The notes beneath the pieces were generated by a model. That model was not told the origin of the DNA. It did no database searches and saw only the letters and a program-made list of their open reading frames with translations. A stretch of DNA of 64,000 nt, taken from Pseudomonadota bacterium. GTDB lineage: Bacteria > Pseudomonadota > Gammaproteobacteria > Xanthomonadales > Rhodanobacteraceae. The translations under genes and the position numbers were made by a program. Location: contig JAFEFS010000089.1 of assembly GCA_018240465.1 (NCBI GenBank), positions 46,097 through 110,096 of the forward strand, given 5' to 3'. The first letter of the stretch is position 1. Each line of letters starts with the position of its first letter. Shown piece by piece: positions 40,645-48,572 of this stretch.

Positions 40645-43128
40645 TCATGCGAGCGCGAAGCGGACACCGCGTTCGGCGTTGAGCGCGGTGATCGCCCCGT
40701 GGACGCGGCCGCGCCCGCCCGATCCGGTAGCGCGCAGCGCCAGCGTGCGCGATTGACCCGGGGCCAGATGGAAACCGTTGTCTTCGGCGGCGAAACCCGG
40801 TACGTCGATCGTCACCGACCGGGCGAACGCACGCGTACTGACGGTGAGCTGGTATTCCTCGCAGCCGTCCTGCGCCACGACCGCAGCCGACAAGCCCACA
40901 TCATAGCTGCGCGTGACCGGCAGGCCGGCCGGAAACCAGAATGTCTCCGCGACCGGCTTGCCGGCCGCGACGAGTTTCGCGTGGACCACGTCGGCAATCG
41001 GCGGTCCAAAACGATACGCCCAGGACAGGTCGAGAAAGCCTTCGAACAAATCGGTGGCGGCGAGTTCGATCGCGCCATGCGCGGGCACGCGAACATCGGC
41101 AGCGCCGCTACCTGCGGGCAGGTCGCCGCTGCGATACAACTCCAGCTCGACGCGCGCCGCGAGCGGCAGCGGCGCATCGTTGAACACATGCACGGCGAGG
41201 CCGTTGACGCCTTCGTCGCTGAGCGCGATGGCGATCGGCGCGAGCGCACGGCGCAAGGCATACCAACAGGGTTTGGAATCGCCATGCGCATCGACCACAC
41301 CCCAGCCGGCGCCGGGCCACAGATCGCGCAGGAACCAGATCAGACCACCCCCGGTCGGCGAGCGCGCACGCCGCCACTCGGCGAAGGTCTGCGCCATCAC
41401 TTCGCCGGTCGCGGCACGGCCGAGGGCGAGGTAGCGCTCGTGGTCGCTGACGCGCAATCCGGCCGGATCGATGTTGAACAGACGACGCACGTAGTGATCG
41501 CGCACATCATCGAAGTCCCAGCCGGCGCCGAGGTCGCGCGGCGAGCGCGCCTTCCACGCGGCGTGGTGGACGCGCAGCGCGGCGCCGCCAGGCAGGCCAC
41601 CGTCGAACGGGATGTTGGCGAAGGCAAGGCACTCGGAGGCGAAACGCACTTCGGCGCGGCGTGCGTCTTCGAGCGGGCGCAGGTATGCGCCAACGCCGTA
41701 GTAGGACGTCGGCCCCGCGCTCGCCGCATGCGGAAATGCACCGCCGCACGTGCTCGACGGCAGGTACGGCACGCCAAGCGCGCGCACGCGAGCCGGCAGG
41801 ATTTCGTCGAACAGCGCGGGCGCCCAGCGCTCGCGTGGCGCGCCGCTCATCGCCGCCTGCTGGCTGCCTTCGCTGTTGCCACAGAGCAGCGCCAGGCTCG
41901 GACGCGCGCGCCAGCGCGCGAGTTGTTGATCGATTTCGGCGAGCACGACGGCGACGAATGTTTCGTCCTCCGGATAGTCCATGTTGGCGAACATGAAATC
42001 CTGCCAGAGCAGGATGCCGTGCTCGTCGAGCGCGTCGTGGAAGGCGTCGTCCTCGTAGACCATCGTGCCGCCGACGCGCAGCATGTTCATTCCGGCCGCA
42101 CGCGCCTGCGCGATCGCGGCGTGGCACGCTTCGGGCGTGGCGCCGAGCGTGACGACGTCGAGCGGAGTCCAGCACGCGCCACGACAGAATATCGGCACGC
42201 CGTTGACGCGCAGGCGAAAATCGGCGCCGCTGCCGCGATCGAGCTCGATGCGGCGGAATCCGGTGTTGCCAAGTTCCATGCCGAGTTCGCGTTCGTCCGT
42301 CGCCGCTTCGATCCTCGTCGCGTACAGTGCCGGCTCGCCGTGCGTATGCGGCCACCACAACTCCGGATTCGCGATGCGCACGCTGCCGCGCCAGCGCCCC
42401 TCGCGCAGCGCCAGAGCGGACTCGTGGCGCCGACCGTCGCGCTCGACGACGAGAACGGCGCGCCTGATCCGGGCGTCGAGTTCGGCAGCGACGGCAACTT
42501 CGCCGAAGTCGTGCATTTCCGCCAGGGCGGCGCCGACATCGATCGCGCCGATGTGCAAGGTGCGATATTCGATCCATACCGGCCGCCATGGCCCGACTGG
42601 CGGACATGGCGGCGACCAGCCCGGGGTGCGGCCGAGCAGGGTTGTGCGGATCCAGCGCAGTTGCTGCTGTTCGAGCATCGGCACGCGCCAGCGCGGGCGC
42701 GGGCGCTTGATCGCCAGTTCCGGCGTCAGCGCGCGACAACGGATCACCAGTTCGTGTTCCGCCGCGCCGCGAAACTCGAGCGGGATCTCGTGGGCGAGAA
42801 ACATGTCGGCGCTGGCGAGAATGTGCTGGCCGTCGAGCCAGACATCGGCGAGCGTCGCCAGGCCGTCGAATCCGAGCACGGCAGAGCCCGGTTCGGCGGC
42901 GAAGCGGATGCGCCACCAGAAATCTTCGTCGTCGAAGCGGCGGTGCCGATCCCAGTCCCACAGCTTCGCCGCGCGCAGCGCGCCGGCGGCGGTGCCCGGC
43001 ACCTGTGCCGGCAACCAGGCGAATGAGTCGATCTGGTCGAGCGCCGAACCCGCGGGTGCCTGGGCCATGTGCCAGCCCTCGCCCAGCCCGATGCGCCGAT
43101 GCGCATCGGCGCATCGGATGCGGCTCAT
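40645..43128 (-). CDS. Glycoside hydrolase family 2 (beta-mannosidase-like)
   Basis: The 827-residue protein has the GH2 layout: N-terminal jelly-roll sugar-binding domain (WWRIRFAAEPGSAVLGFDGL, ADVWLDGQHI), Ig-like domains, then a TIM barrel. The general acid/base lies in LLCGNSEGSQQ, and the nucleophile Glu in the segment RFASECLAFANIP corresponds to the SE motif of the family. No signal peptide is present, so it is cytoplasmic. It overlaps the carrier-protein start by four bases (ATGA), so it is translationally coupled to a carrier-protein operon, which is unexpected. The substrate is unknown. Confidence 0.85.
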   Translation of the reverse strand: MSRIRCADAHRRIGLGEGWHMAQAPAGSALDQIDSFAWLPAQVPGTAAGALRAAKLWDWDRHRRFDDEDFWWRIRFAAEPGSAVLGFDGLATLADVWLDGQHILASADMFLAHEIPLEFRGAAEHELVIRCRALTPELAIKRPRPRWRVPMLEQQQLRWIRTTLLGRTPGWSPPCPPVGPWRPVWIEYRTLHIGAIDVGAALAEMHDFGEVAVAAELDARIRRAVLVVERDGRRHESALALREGRWRGSVRIANPELWWPHTHGEPALYATRIEAATDERELGMELGNTGFRRIELDRGSGADFRLRVNGVPIFCRGACWTPLDVVTLGATPEACHAAIAQARAAGMNMLRVGGTMVYEDDAFHDALDEHGILLWQDFMFANMDYPEDETFVAVVLAEIDQQLARWRARPSLALLCGNSEGSQQAAMSGAPRERWAPALFDEILPARVRALGVPYLPSSTCGGAFPHAASAGPTSYYGVGAYLRPLEDARRAEVRFASECLAFANIPFDGGLPGGAALRVHHAAWKARSPRDLGAGWDFDDVRDHYVRRLFNIDPAGLRVSDHERYLALGRAATGEVMAQTFAEWRRARSPTGGGLIWFLRDLWPGAGWGVVDAHGDSKPCWYALRRALAPIAIALSDEGVNGLAVHVFNDAPLPLAARVELELYRSGDLPAGSGAADVRVPAHGAIELAATDLFEGFLDLSWAYRFGPPIADVVHAKLVAAGKPVAETFWFPAGLPVTRSYDVGLSAAVVAQDGCEEYQLTVSTRAFARSVTIDVPGFAAEDNGFHLAPGQSRTLALRATGSGGRGRVHGAITALNAERGVRFALA

Positions 43129-43376
43129 TGCGCGGCCGCGGTCAGCTCGTCCACCGCGCTCGTGATCGAGGCGATGCTTTCGAACACGCTGCGCTTGAGC
43201 ATGTGATCCGGGAATTCGATGTCGAATTCGCCCTCGAGCGCGAGCATCACGTTGACCGAAGCGTGCGAGGTCATCCCGGCCTGATACAGATCGGTATCCG
43301 GCGCAAGGCCGTCGACTTCCCTGGCGAGCCGGCCATGCTCCTTGAGAATGGTCCGGACCTTGATTTCGTTACTCAT
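43125..43376 (-). CDS. Stand-alone acyl/aminoacyl carrier protein
   Basis: The 83-residue acidic, helical protein matches carrier proteins by size and by DTDLYQAGMTSHASVNVML. Ser37 in T-S-H occupies the phosphopantetheine attachment site, where fatty-acid ACPs have D-S-L. It lies between AcpS and the GH2 gene with overlaps on both sides, and one gene away from the AcpS-DUF1839-ligase block. Carrier proteins paired with aa:CP ligases accept an activated amino acid on the phosphopantetheine arm; that role is inferred here from the neighbourhood. Confidence 0.87.
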   Translation of the reverse strand: MSNEIKVRTILKEHGRLAREVDGLAPDTDLYQAGMTSHASVNVMLALEGEFDIEFPDHMLKRSVFESIASITSAVDELTAAAQ

Positions 43377-43755
43377 AAGCGATCACCACCGCAGTTGCCT
43401 GATTCCCGTCATGACTCATCGACAACGCAAGCCGCGCCGCCCCGGCCGCAGCGCGTGCGGCGCCGTACAATACCAGATGGCAGGCGCCGCTTGCGTTGCG
43501 CTGCACTTCGATATCGCGCCAACCGACGCCGTCGAGGCCCAGCGCCTTCTTCGTCGCCTCCTTGGCCGCAAAACGCGCTGCGAGTCGCTCGCCCTCGCTC
43601 GTGGGTGCCGAACAGGCGTAGTCGATTTCACCGTCGGTGTACACGCGGCGCAGAAAACGTGCACCAAAGCGCTCGATCGATTCGGCAATGCGACTGATCT
43701 GCACCAGATCGATGCCGACGCGAATCTGTGCTGCGCTGGTTTCCGGCATGTGCAA
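43369..43755 (-). CDS. acpS: Holo-ACP synthase-type 4'-phosphopantetheinyl transferase
   Basis: The 128-residue protein has the AcpS motifs RVGIDLVQISRIAESIERFG (metal-binding Asp in GIDLV) and ERLAARFAAKEATKKALGL (metal-binding Glu and catalytic Lys), ending LSMSHDGNQATAVVIA. It transfers phosphopantetheine from CoA to a carrier-protein serine. It overlaps the carrier-protein gene by eight bases, so it is probably dedicated to that carrier and not the cell's main AcpS, which is usually near rnc/era/pdxJ (inference). Confidence 0.9.
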   Translation of the reverse strand: MHMPETSAAQIRVGIDLVQISRIAESIERFGARFLRRVYTDGEIDYACSAPTSEGERLAARFAAKEATKKALGLDGVGWRDIEVQRNASGACHLVLYGAARAAAGAARLALSMSHDGNQATAVVIAYE

Positions 43756-43756
43756 G

Positions 43757-44716
43757 CTACACCGTTTTCTTCAATGCCGATGACGCGAGCAGCCACTGCG
43801 CAGCCCACTCGTCGAGTGCAGGCGCCGCGTCGAATGCGCGCTTCGCGTTGACCGCACGCGCGGCCTTGAGGATAAACGCCTTGGCCCCGGTCGAAATGCG
43901 TTCGTAGGCGTCCGCGGCGACTGCGTACCGATCTGCGTCGAGCCAGCGCAGATACAGCGCGGCCAGCTCTGCCGCCGAGCCGAGCTGGCGCACGGTGGCG
44001 AACGCCCAGGCGTGGTAATAGGCGAGGCCGCGTTCCTGCAGCTGCGGCAGATCGCGCTGGAAGCGTTGCGCGAACCGTTCCACCGGATTTTCGCGCGGCT
44101 GGCGGGCGAGATGGCGCGCAAGCAGCGCGCGTGACTGCCGGGCGAGCTCCGCGCGCGGCTGGCGCACGATGCGATCGACGCGCACCAGTTCGGCGAACAA
44201 CGGCATGAAGGCCGGATCGGGCGCGCGATCCAGCCCGAAGGTGCGCGCGAAATCCTCGCCTTCGAGCACGAAATAGCCGGCGTTGTGGAAATAGCCGAGC
44301 CGGCGCGCATCGATATCCAGATCGTTGAGCACGATCGTCGATTTCGTATGCTGGCTGCGATAGTCCGTGCCGGACGTGTCGGGCAGCCACCAGGCATCGG
44401 CCTCGGTCGAGATCAGCTTGCCTGCGCCCAGGTGTTCGACGGCGTGTTCGAGCAGCGGCCGCCAGCAGTTGAGTTCCTGCACGTCGATGCCGTAGAGGTC
44501 GCGCAATTCGTCGTGCGGCGGTTTGTAGAACGTCCATTGATCGCCCTCGAAGTCGATCGCGAGGACGAAGGCGAGCATCGCCAACGGCTCGCCGCCGAGC
44601 GCGTGGACAAGTTCGATCCAGATGTCGACATAGCAGTTCTTTTCGATCCACACGCGATCATCGGCGTGCAGCATGTGCCGTGGATAATTTGCCGGGTCGA
44701 GTGGCAGCACCTTCAC
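43757..44716 (-). CDS. DUF1839 family protein
   Basis: The 319-residue cytoplasmic protein matches the uncharacterised DUF1839 family. It contains CYVDIWIELVHALGGEPLAM, DFEGDQWTFYKPPHDELRDL, YGIDVQELNCWRP and SQHTKSTIVLNDLD. The family occurs beside aa:CP ligases, and here it lies between the ligase (seven-base gap) and AcpS (one-base gap). A role as a transferase or condensing partner for the aminoacyl carrier is a guess; no known catalytic motif is visible. Confidence 0.85.
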   Translation of the reverse strand: MKVLPLDPANYPRHMLHADDRVWIEKNCYVDIWIELVHALGGEPLAMLAFVLAIDFEGDQWTFYKPPHDELRDLYGIDVQELNCWRPLLEHAVEHLGAGKLISTEADAWWLPDTSGTDYRSQHTKSTIVLNDLDIDARRLGYFHNAGYFVLEGEDFARTFGLDRAPDPAFMPLFAELVRVDRIVRQPRAELARQSRALLARHLARQPRENPVERFAQRFQRDLPQLQERGLAYYHAWAFATVRQLGSAAELAALYLRWLDADRYAVAADAYERISTGAKAFILKAARAVNAKRAFDAAPALDEWAAQWLLASSALKKTV

Positions 44717-44723
44717 GGCGATC

Positions 44724-45638
44724 TCACGGCCAGAGTTTTGCGCGCACCGCCGAGGGCCACGCGCCCGGATCGAATCCGTGGGTCTGGAACAAGGCCATGA
44801 CCAGGCGTTCGAGGCCGAATCCGAGGCAGGCGGTGTTGGCGACCTTGCCGTCCTCGGTGCGGATGGCGAACGCCTCGCCGAAATGTTCCTGATGGTAGTT
44901 GAAGGAGCAGACCGCGGTCGGCTTTTCCTTCGAGATCACCGGCACGAGCACTTCGAACTTGAGTTGCTGTTCGCGCTGCGAGACGGCGAGCATCTTGCCG
45001 CCTTTGCCGAAGAACGGATCGGAAGCGACCTCGGCCTGGACCGGCAGGCCTAGCGACTCGAGCAGGGCGAGGCCACGCTTGAGCCACATGTCGCGCCACT
45101 CGACGACTTGCGCGGGCGTGCCGCAACGCACGAATTCGCGCACGCGGAACGACTGCATGCGCGTCGGTTCCGGCGAAGGCTCGTTGCGGAATACCCAGTT
45201 GAACATCGTCACCAAGCGCCCCTCTTTGGGCACCGTGCCGCTGAAACTCGGATAGACCGGATAGCAGGCCGCCGGATTGAGCACGACGTCGGTCATGCTC
45301 TCGTATTTCTCCCAGGATTCGCCCGCATGGATCGCCTCGCTGAGCTGGCGCGCGGTCAGCTCCTTGCCCTGGAAGCTGAAAACGGTGCCGGCAAGGTTGG
45401 GAAAACTGTCCATGTAGTCCGACTTTTCCAGCACCTTGCGGTCGATCGTCGGCGGAAAGACGAAATACTCGGCACCATCGTCCTTGGCCAGATCGGTAAC
45501 CAAGGCGTTGAAATGCTCGAGCACGTCCTCGAATACGCGGCTGCGGCCGAAGATGCCCTGCACGCCGACCGGAACGATCAGGCCGTGCTTGACCAGACCT
45601 TCATGGAATTTCCGTGCATCGTAGTCGGTGGCGGGCAT
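44724..45638 (-). CDS. Amino acid:[carrier protein] ligase (truncated class II aaRS homologue)
   Basis: The 304-residue protein is homologous to the catalytic core of atypical seryl-tRNA synthetases but lacks a tRNA-binding domain. It carries motif 2, FRNEPSPEPTRMQSFRVREF, and motif 3, CLGFGLERLVMALFQ. The residues that bind the active-site zinc in characterised members (Cys, Glu, Cys) are present at 125, 168 and 271. These ligases, characterised from Bradyrhizobium, adenylate a small amino acid such as glycine or alanine and load it on the phosphopantetheine of a carrier protein, not on tRNA. Amino-acid choice cannot be read here. It lies three bases after the dehydrogenase gene and seven before DUF1839. 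Confidence 0.92.
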   Translation of the reverse strand: MPATDYDARKFHEGLVKHGLIVPVGVQGIFGRSRVFEDVLEHFNALVTDLAKDDGAEYFVFPPTIDRKVLEKSDYMDSFPNLAGTVFSFQGKELTARQLSEAIHAGESWEKYESMTDVVLNPAACYPVYPSFSGTVPKEGRLVTMFNWVFRNEPSPEPTRMQSFRVREFVRCGTPAQVVEWRDMWLKRGLALLESLGLPVQAEVASDPFFGKGGKMLAVSQREQQLKFEVLVPVISKEKPTAVCSFNYHQEHFGEAFAIRTEDGKVANTACLGFGLERLVMALFQTHGFDPGAWPSAVRAKLWP

Positions 45639-45641
45639 GGC

Positions 45642-46829
45642 TCATGCGTCCTTGTAGACCAGCAGCATCGAAGCGCTCTTGCTGGCAATGCGTTCGTTCG
45701 ACACCATCAGCGCCGCGGAAAGGACATCGCGATAATGGCGGCCGACGCTGAACGGCGTGTCGTTCTTGTAGCCGAGGATGCCGATGATCTGCAGCGCCTC
45801 ATGGCACAAGCGCGGCGCGACTTCCGAGCAACCCATCTTCAGCTGATTCATCTTGAGCGCCCAAGCCATCGAGCCGAGTTCTTCGCGCGCGGCGCGATCG
45901 CCGGCTTCGGTCAATTCGTCGAATTCCCGTGCGCAGGCCTGCCAGTTGTGCCGCATCGCCTGCAATTCGACGTTGGCGCGCGCCAGATGCGGCGCGTTCG
46001 GGGGCATCGTGCCCGGATTGCGCCGCGCCGCGCCGCGCACGAATTCCGCCGCACGCCCGAGTGCGTCCGTGGCGATGCCCGACCACAGCGCCGACCAAAG
46101 GATATGCGAATACGGCACCATCGTCTGCGCCGAGGAATCGGCAAACGAACCGGGCAGAACCTGTTCGGCGCGGCCCTTGCCCGAAAATTTCGCTCCGGGG
46201 CTGCAGGTGCCGCGCATGCCGAGCGTATCCCAGGTTCCCGTTTGTTCCAGCGCGTACTGCCCTTTCTCGAACAGTACGAGCACTTGATCGCTCGCCGCAG
46301 CGTCGGCCGCGCGCCGGCAGGTCACCAGTTGTGCGTCCGCATGCGCGCCGTAGGACACCGTGGTCGCATCTTTTTCGAGCGCCATGTGCTCACCGTCGAC
46401 CGCAACCGCGCAGACACTCGAACGCGTGTCGCCGAAGGTGCCGTTCTCCGAGGTGATCGAGGCGATCAACTCCTGGCGGTCGGCGAGGTTCTCGCGCAGA
46501 TAGCGATCGAAGTAAGCTGCGCCCAGACCATGCCGGGCAATGCAGGCAACCTGGATGTGATGCATCGCCAGCACCATGCCCGACGAGCCGCAACCTTGCG
46601 CAAGCGCGGCGCACTGCATGCCGAGTTCGAGCATGCCCGCGCCGGCACCGCCATGGCTCTGCGGAACAGCTGCGGAAAGCAGTTTCGCGGCCTTGAGCGC
46701 GGCGAACGTTTCGTGTGGAAAGCGGCTCTGCGCATCGACCGTCGCAGCATGCCTGGTTGCCACCTCCGCGGCGATCGCGGCGGTTCTCGCAACCACCCCC
46801 ATTGCCTTGATCTCAGATGATCTGCTCAT
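45642..46829 (-). CDS. Acyl-CoA/acyl-ACP dehydrogenase-like flavoprotein
   Basis: The 395-residue protein has the acyl-CoA dehydrogenase fold: FAALKAAKLLSAAVPQSHGG, SGMVLAMHHIQVAC, ITSENGTFGDTRSS, WDTLGMRGTCSPGAKFSG and a C-terminal helical bundle ending with ILGYKNDTPFSVGRHYRDVL. It is the first gene of the cluster; AGGA sits before the ATG at 46829. Beside an aa:CP ligase it most likely oxidises the aminoacyl thioester, for example introducing an imine or a double bond (inference). It differs from the second flavoprotein of the cluster at 38043, so two distinct flavin steps are implied. Confidence 0.82.
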   Translation of the reverse strand: MSRSSEIKAMGVVARTAAIAAEVATRHAATVDAQSRFPHETFAALKAAKLLSAAVPQSHGGAGAGMLELGMQCAALAQGCGSSGMVLAMHHIQVACIARHGLGAAYFDRYLRENLADRQELIASITSENGTFGDTRSSVCAVAVDGEHMALEKDATTVSYGAHADAQLVTCRRAADAAASDQVLVLFEKGQYALEQTGTWDTLGMRGTCSPGAKFSGKGRAEQVLPGSFADSSAQTMVPYSHILWSALWSGIATDALGRAAEFVRGAARRNPGTMPPNAPHLARANVELQAMRHNWQACAREFDELTEAGDRAAREELGSMAWALKMNQLKMGCSEVAPRLCHEALQIIGILGYKNDTPFSVGRHYRDVLSAALMVSNERIASKSASMLLVYKDA

Positions 46830-47348
46830 TCCATTTCCTCGGGGAGGCCCCGGCTCCCCGCTGTTATTGTGCCATAGACCGTCGCCGCAGCGCTTCGATC
46901 GTACGGGTTCGTGCGGCGTGCTCCGGCAGCCCCGACCGGGACGAACACCGGGCGAAGAACGCAATCGTGATTCCTGCACCACGCAGGGTGACACCTGTCC
47001 GCAATGAATCAGGATTTGCCCGCGACGATTACGTTCGTCGAATCAGCGGCGACTGCGCACGTCGATGTTTGCCCCTCAATGCACTGCGGACCGTTCCCGC
47101 TGACCTCGCGCACGGCATGCACAGCAGCCGTGATCGCGGCCGTCCGTGCCCGCCCTCGCCCCGCATGCGGATAGACAATCGTGCCGATCCGTGCTCGACT
47201 ATCGCGTGCCGTCTTCGACGCCCTGACGCACGAATCGCCTGACACGGCGCAGGAGCGAGAGCGGCGTTCGCCGCAATGTGTCCCGCGCAATCTTTCAGGC
47301 GGATCGCAAGCGGAGCAACAAGCAGATATTTCCGATGTAGGGCAAGGC
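46830..47348. other. 519-bp intergenic region between divergent cluster and galE
   Basis: No gene is supported in this stretch on either strand; the open frames present have no recognisable motifs or ribosome-binding sites. It must contain the promoter of the nine-gene carrier-protein cluster and that of galE. I see no clear operator or riboswitch. Confidence 0.5.
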
Positions 47349-48329
47349 ATGGACAAGCGCAACGCAATCCTGGTGACCGGCGGCGCGGGCTACATCGGCA
47401 GTCACGTCGTGCTGCAGCTGGCCGAACAAGGCGAACGCGTCGTCGTGCTCGACGATCTGAGCACGGGTTTCGCCGAAGCCGTCCTCGGCGCCGAACTCAT
47501 CGTCGGCAACGTCGGCGACACGGCGCTGGTGGAGCGATTGCTGCGCGAGCACGGCGTCGACACGGTCATCCACTTCGCCGCCCGCACCATCGTACCGGAG
47601 TCAGTCGCCGATCCTCTGCGCTACTACGCCAACAACACCTGCGCCACGCGCAACCTGCTCGCCTGCTGCGCGCAGGCCGGAGTCGAGCACTTCGTCTTTT
47701 CGTCGACCGCCGCCGTTTACGGCATCCCCGCAGGCGGCCTGGCCGGCGAAGACACGCCGACGCTGCCGATCAATCCCTACGGCACGTCCAAGCTGATGAG
47801 CGAATGGATGCTCCGCGATCTCGCCGCGGCGAGCGCGCTGCGCTACGTCGCCTTGCGCTATTTCAACGTCGCCGGCTGCGACCCGCAGGGACGCATCGGC
47901 CAATCGACGAAAAACGCAACCCTGTTGGTCAAGGTCGCGTGCGAAGCGGCGCTCGGCAAGCGCGAGCACCTGCTCGTCTTCGGCACCGACTATCCGACAG
48001 CGGATGGCACCGGCGTGCGCGACTACATCCACGTTGACGATCTGGCGCGCGCGCATCTGGATGCGCTGCGTTACCTGCGCGGCGGCGGCGCATCGGCGAC
48101 GCTCAACTGCGGTTATGGCCACGGCTACAGCGTGCGCGACGTGATCGCCGCGGTCGGCCGTGCGCATGGTGCCGCCTTCCCGGTCGAAACGCGGCCGCGC
48201 CGCGCCGGCGACCCGCCCAGCCTCATCGCCGATGCCCGGCGCATCCGCGAAGTACTCGATTGGCAGCCGCGCTGCGATGATCTGGACCTGATCGCGCGCA
48301 CCGCGCTGGCGTGGGAACGCAAGATTTGA
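47349..48329 (+). CDS. galE: UDP-glucose 4-epimerase
   Basis: GalE interconverts UDP-glucose and UDP-galactose (or the N-acetyl forms), supplying sugar nucleotides for surface polysaccharide. The 326-residue short-chain dehydrogenase begins with the NAD-binding motif VTGGAGYIGSHVV. It carries the catalytic Ser/Tyr/Lys in FVFSSTAAVYG and NPYGTSKLMSE, and RDYIHVDDLARAH. The ATG at 47349 is preceded by AGGGCAAGG. It leads the polysaccharide region. Confidence 0.93.
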   Translation: MDKRNAILVTGGAGYIGSHVVLQLAEQGERVVVLDDLSTGFAEAVLGAELIVGNVGDTALVERLLREHGVDTVIHFAARTIVPESVADPLRYYANNTCATRNLLACCAQAGVEHFVFSSTAAVYGIPAGGLAGEDTPTLPINPYGTSKLMSEWMLRDLAAASALRYVALRYFNVAGCDPQGRIGQSTKNATLLVKVACEAALGKREHLLVFGTDYPTADGTGVRDYIHVDDLARAHLDALRYLRGGGASATLNCGYGHGYSVRDVIAAVGRAHGAAFPVETRPRRAGDPPSLIADARRIREVLDWQPRCDDLDLIARTALAWERKI

Positions 48330-48572
48330 TCCGCATCGACGCGGGAGAGCAGGCGCCTCCTTCACCGCCCATTTCCGGCCGCGGCAAGTGCGGGACCTGT
48401 CGATTCGCTATGCCGATCATGCCGAGGGATGCCCGCATCACGGCGACGGACCGGCGCTTGGGAAAATACCCGACTGTCTTGGCCGGGCGGCCTGGCTGAG
48501 TTTCAGGTGCGACAGCGGATTGCGAATTCTTTCCCTCGGTCCATCGCTTGGACCGTATGTTTCGACGTGCCC

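Noticed and set aside
40699..43026. A 775-codon plus-strand frame opposite the GH2 gene
   Set aside because: The minus-strand frame has clear GH2 motifs and coupling to the carrier gene; the plus frame is a compositional shadow.
38043..46829. The cluster as a fatty-acid synthesis or aryl-polyene locus
   Set aside because: No ketosynthase, ketoreductase or dehydratase is present; the only loading enzyme is an aaRS-like aa:CP ligase.
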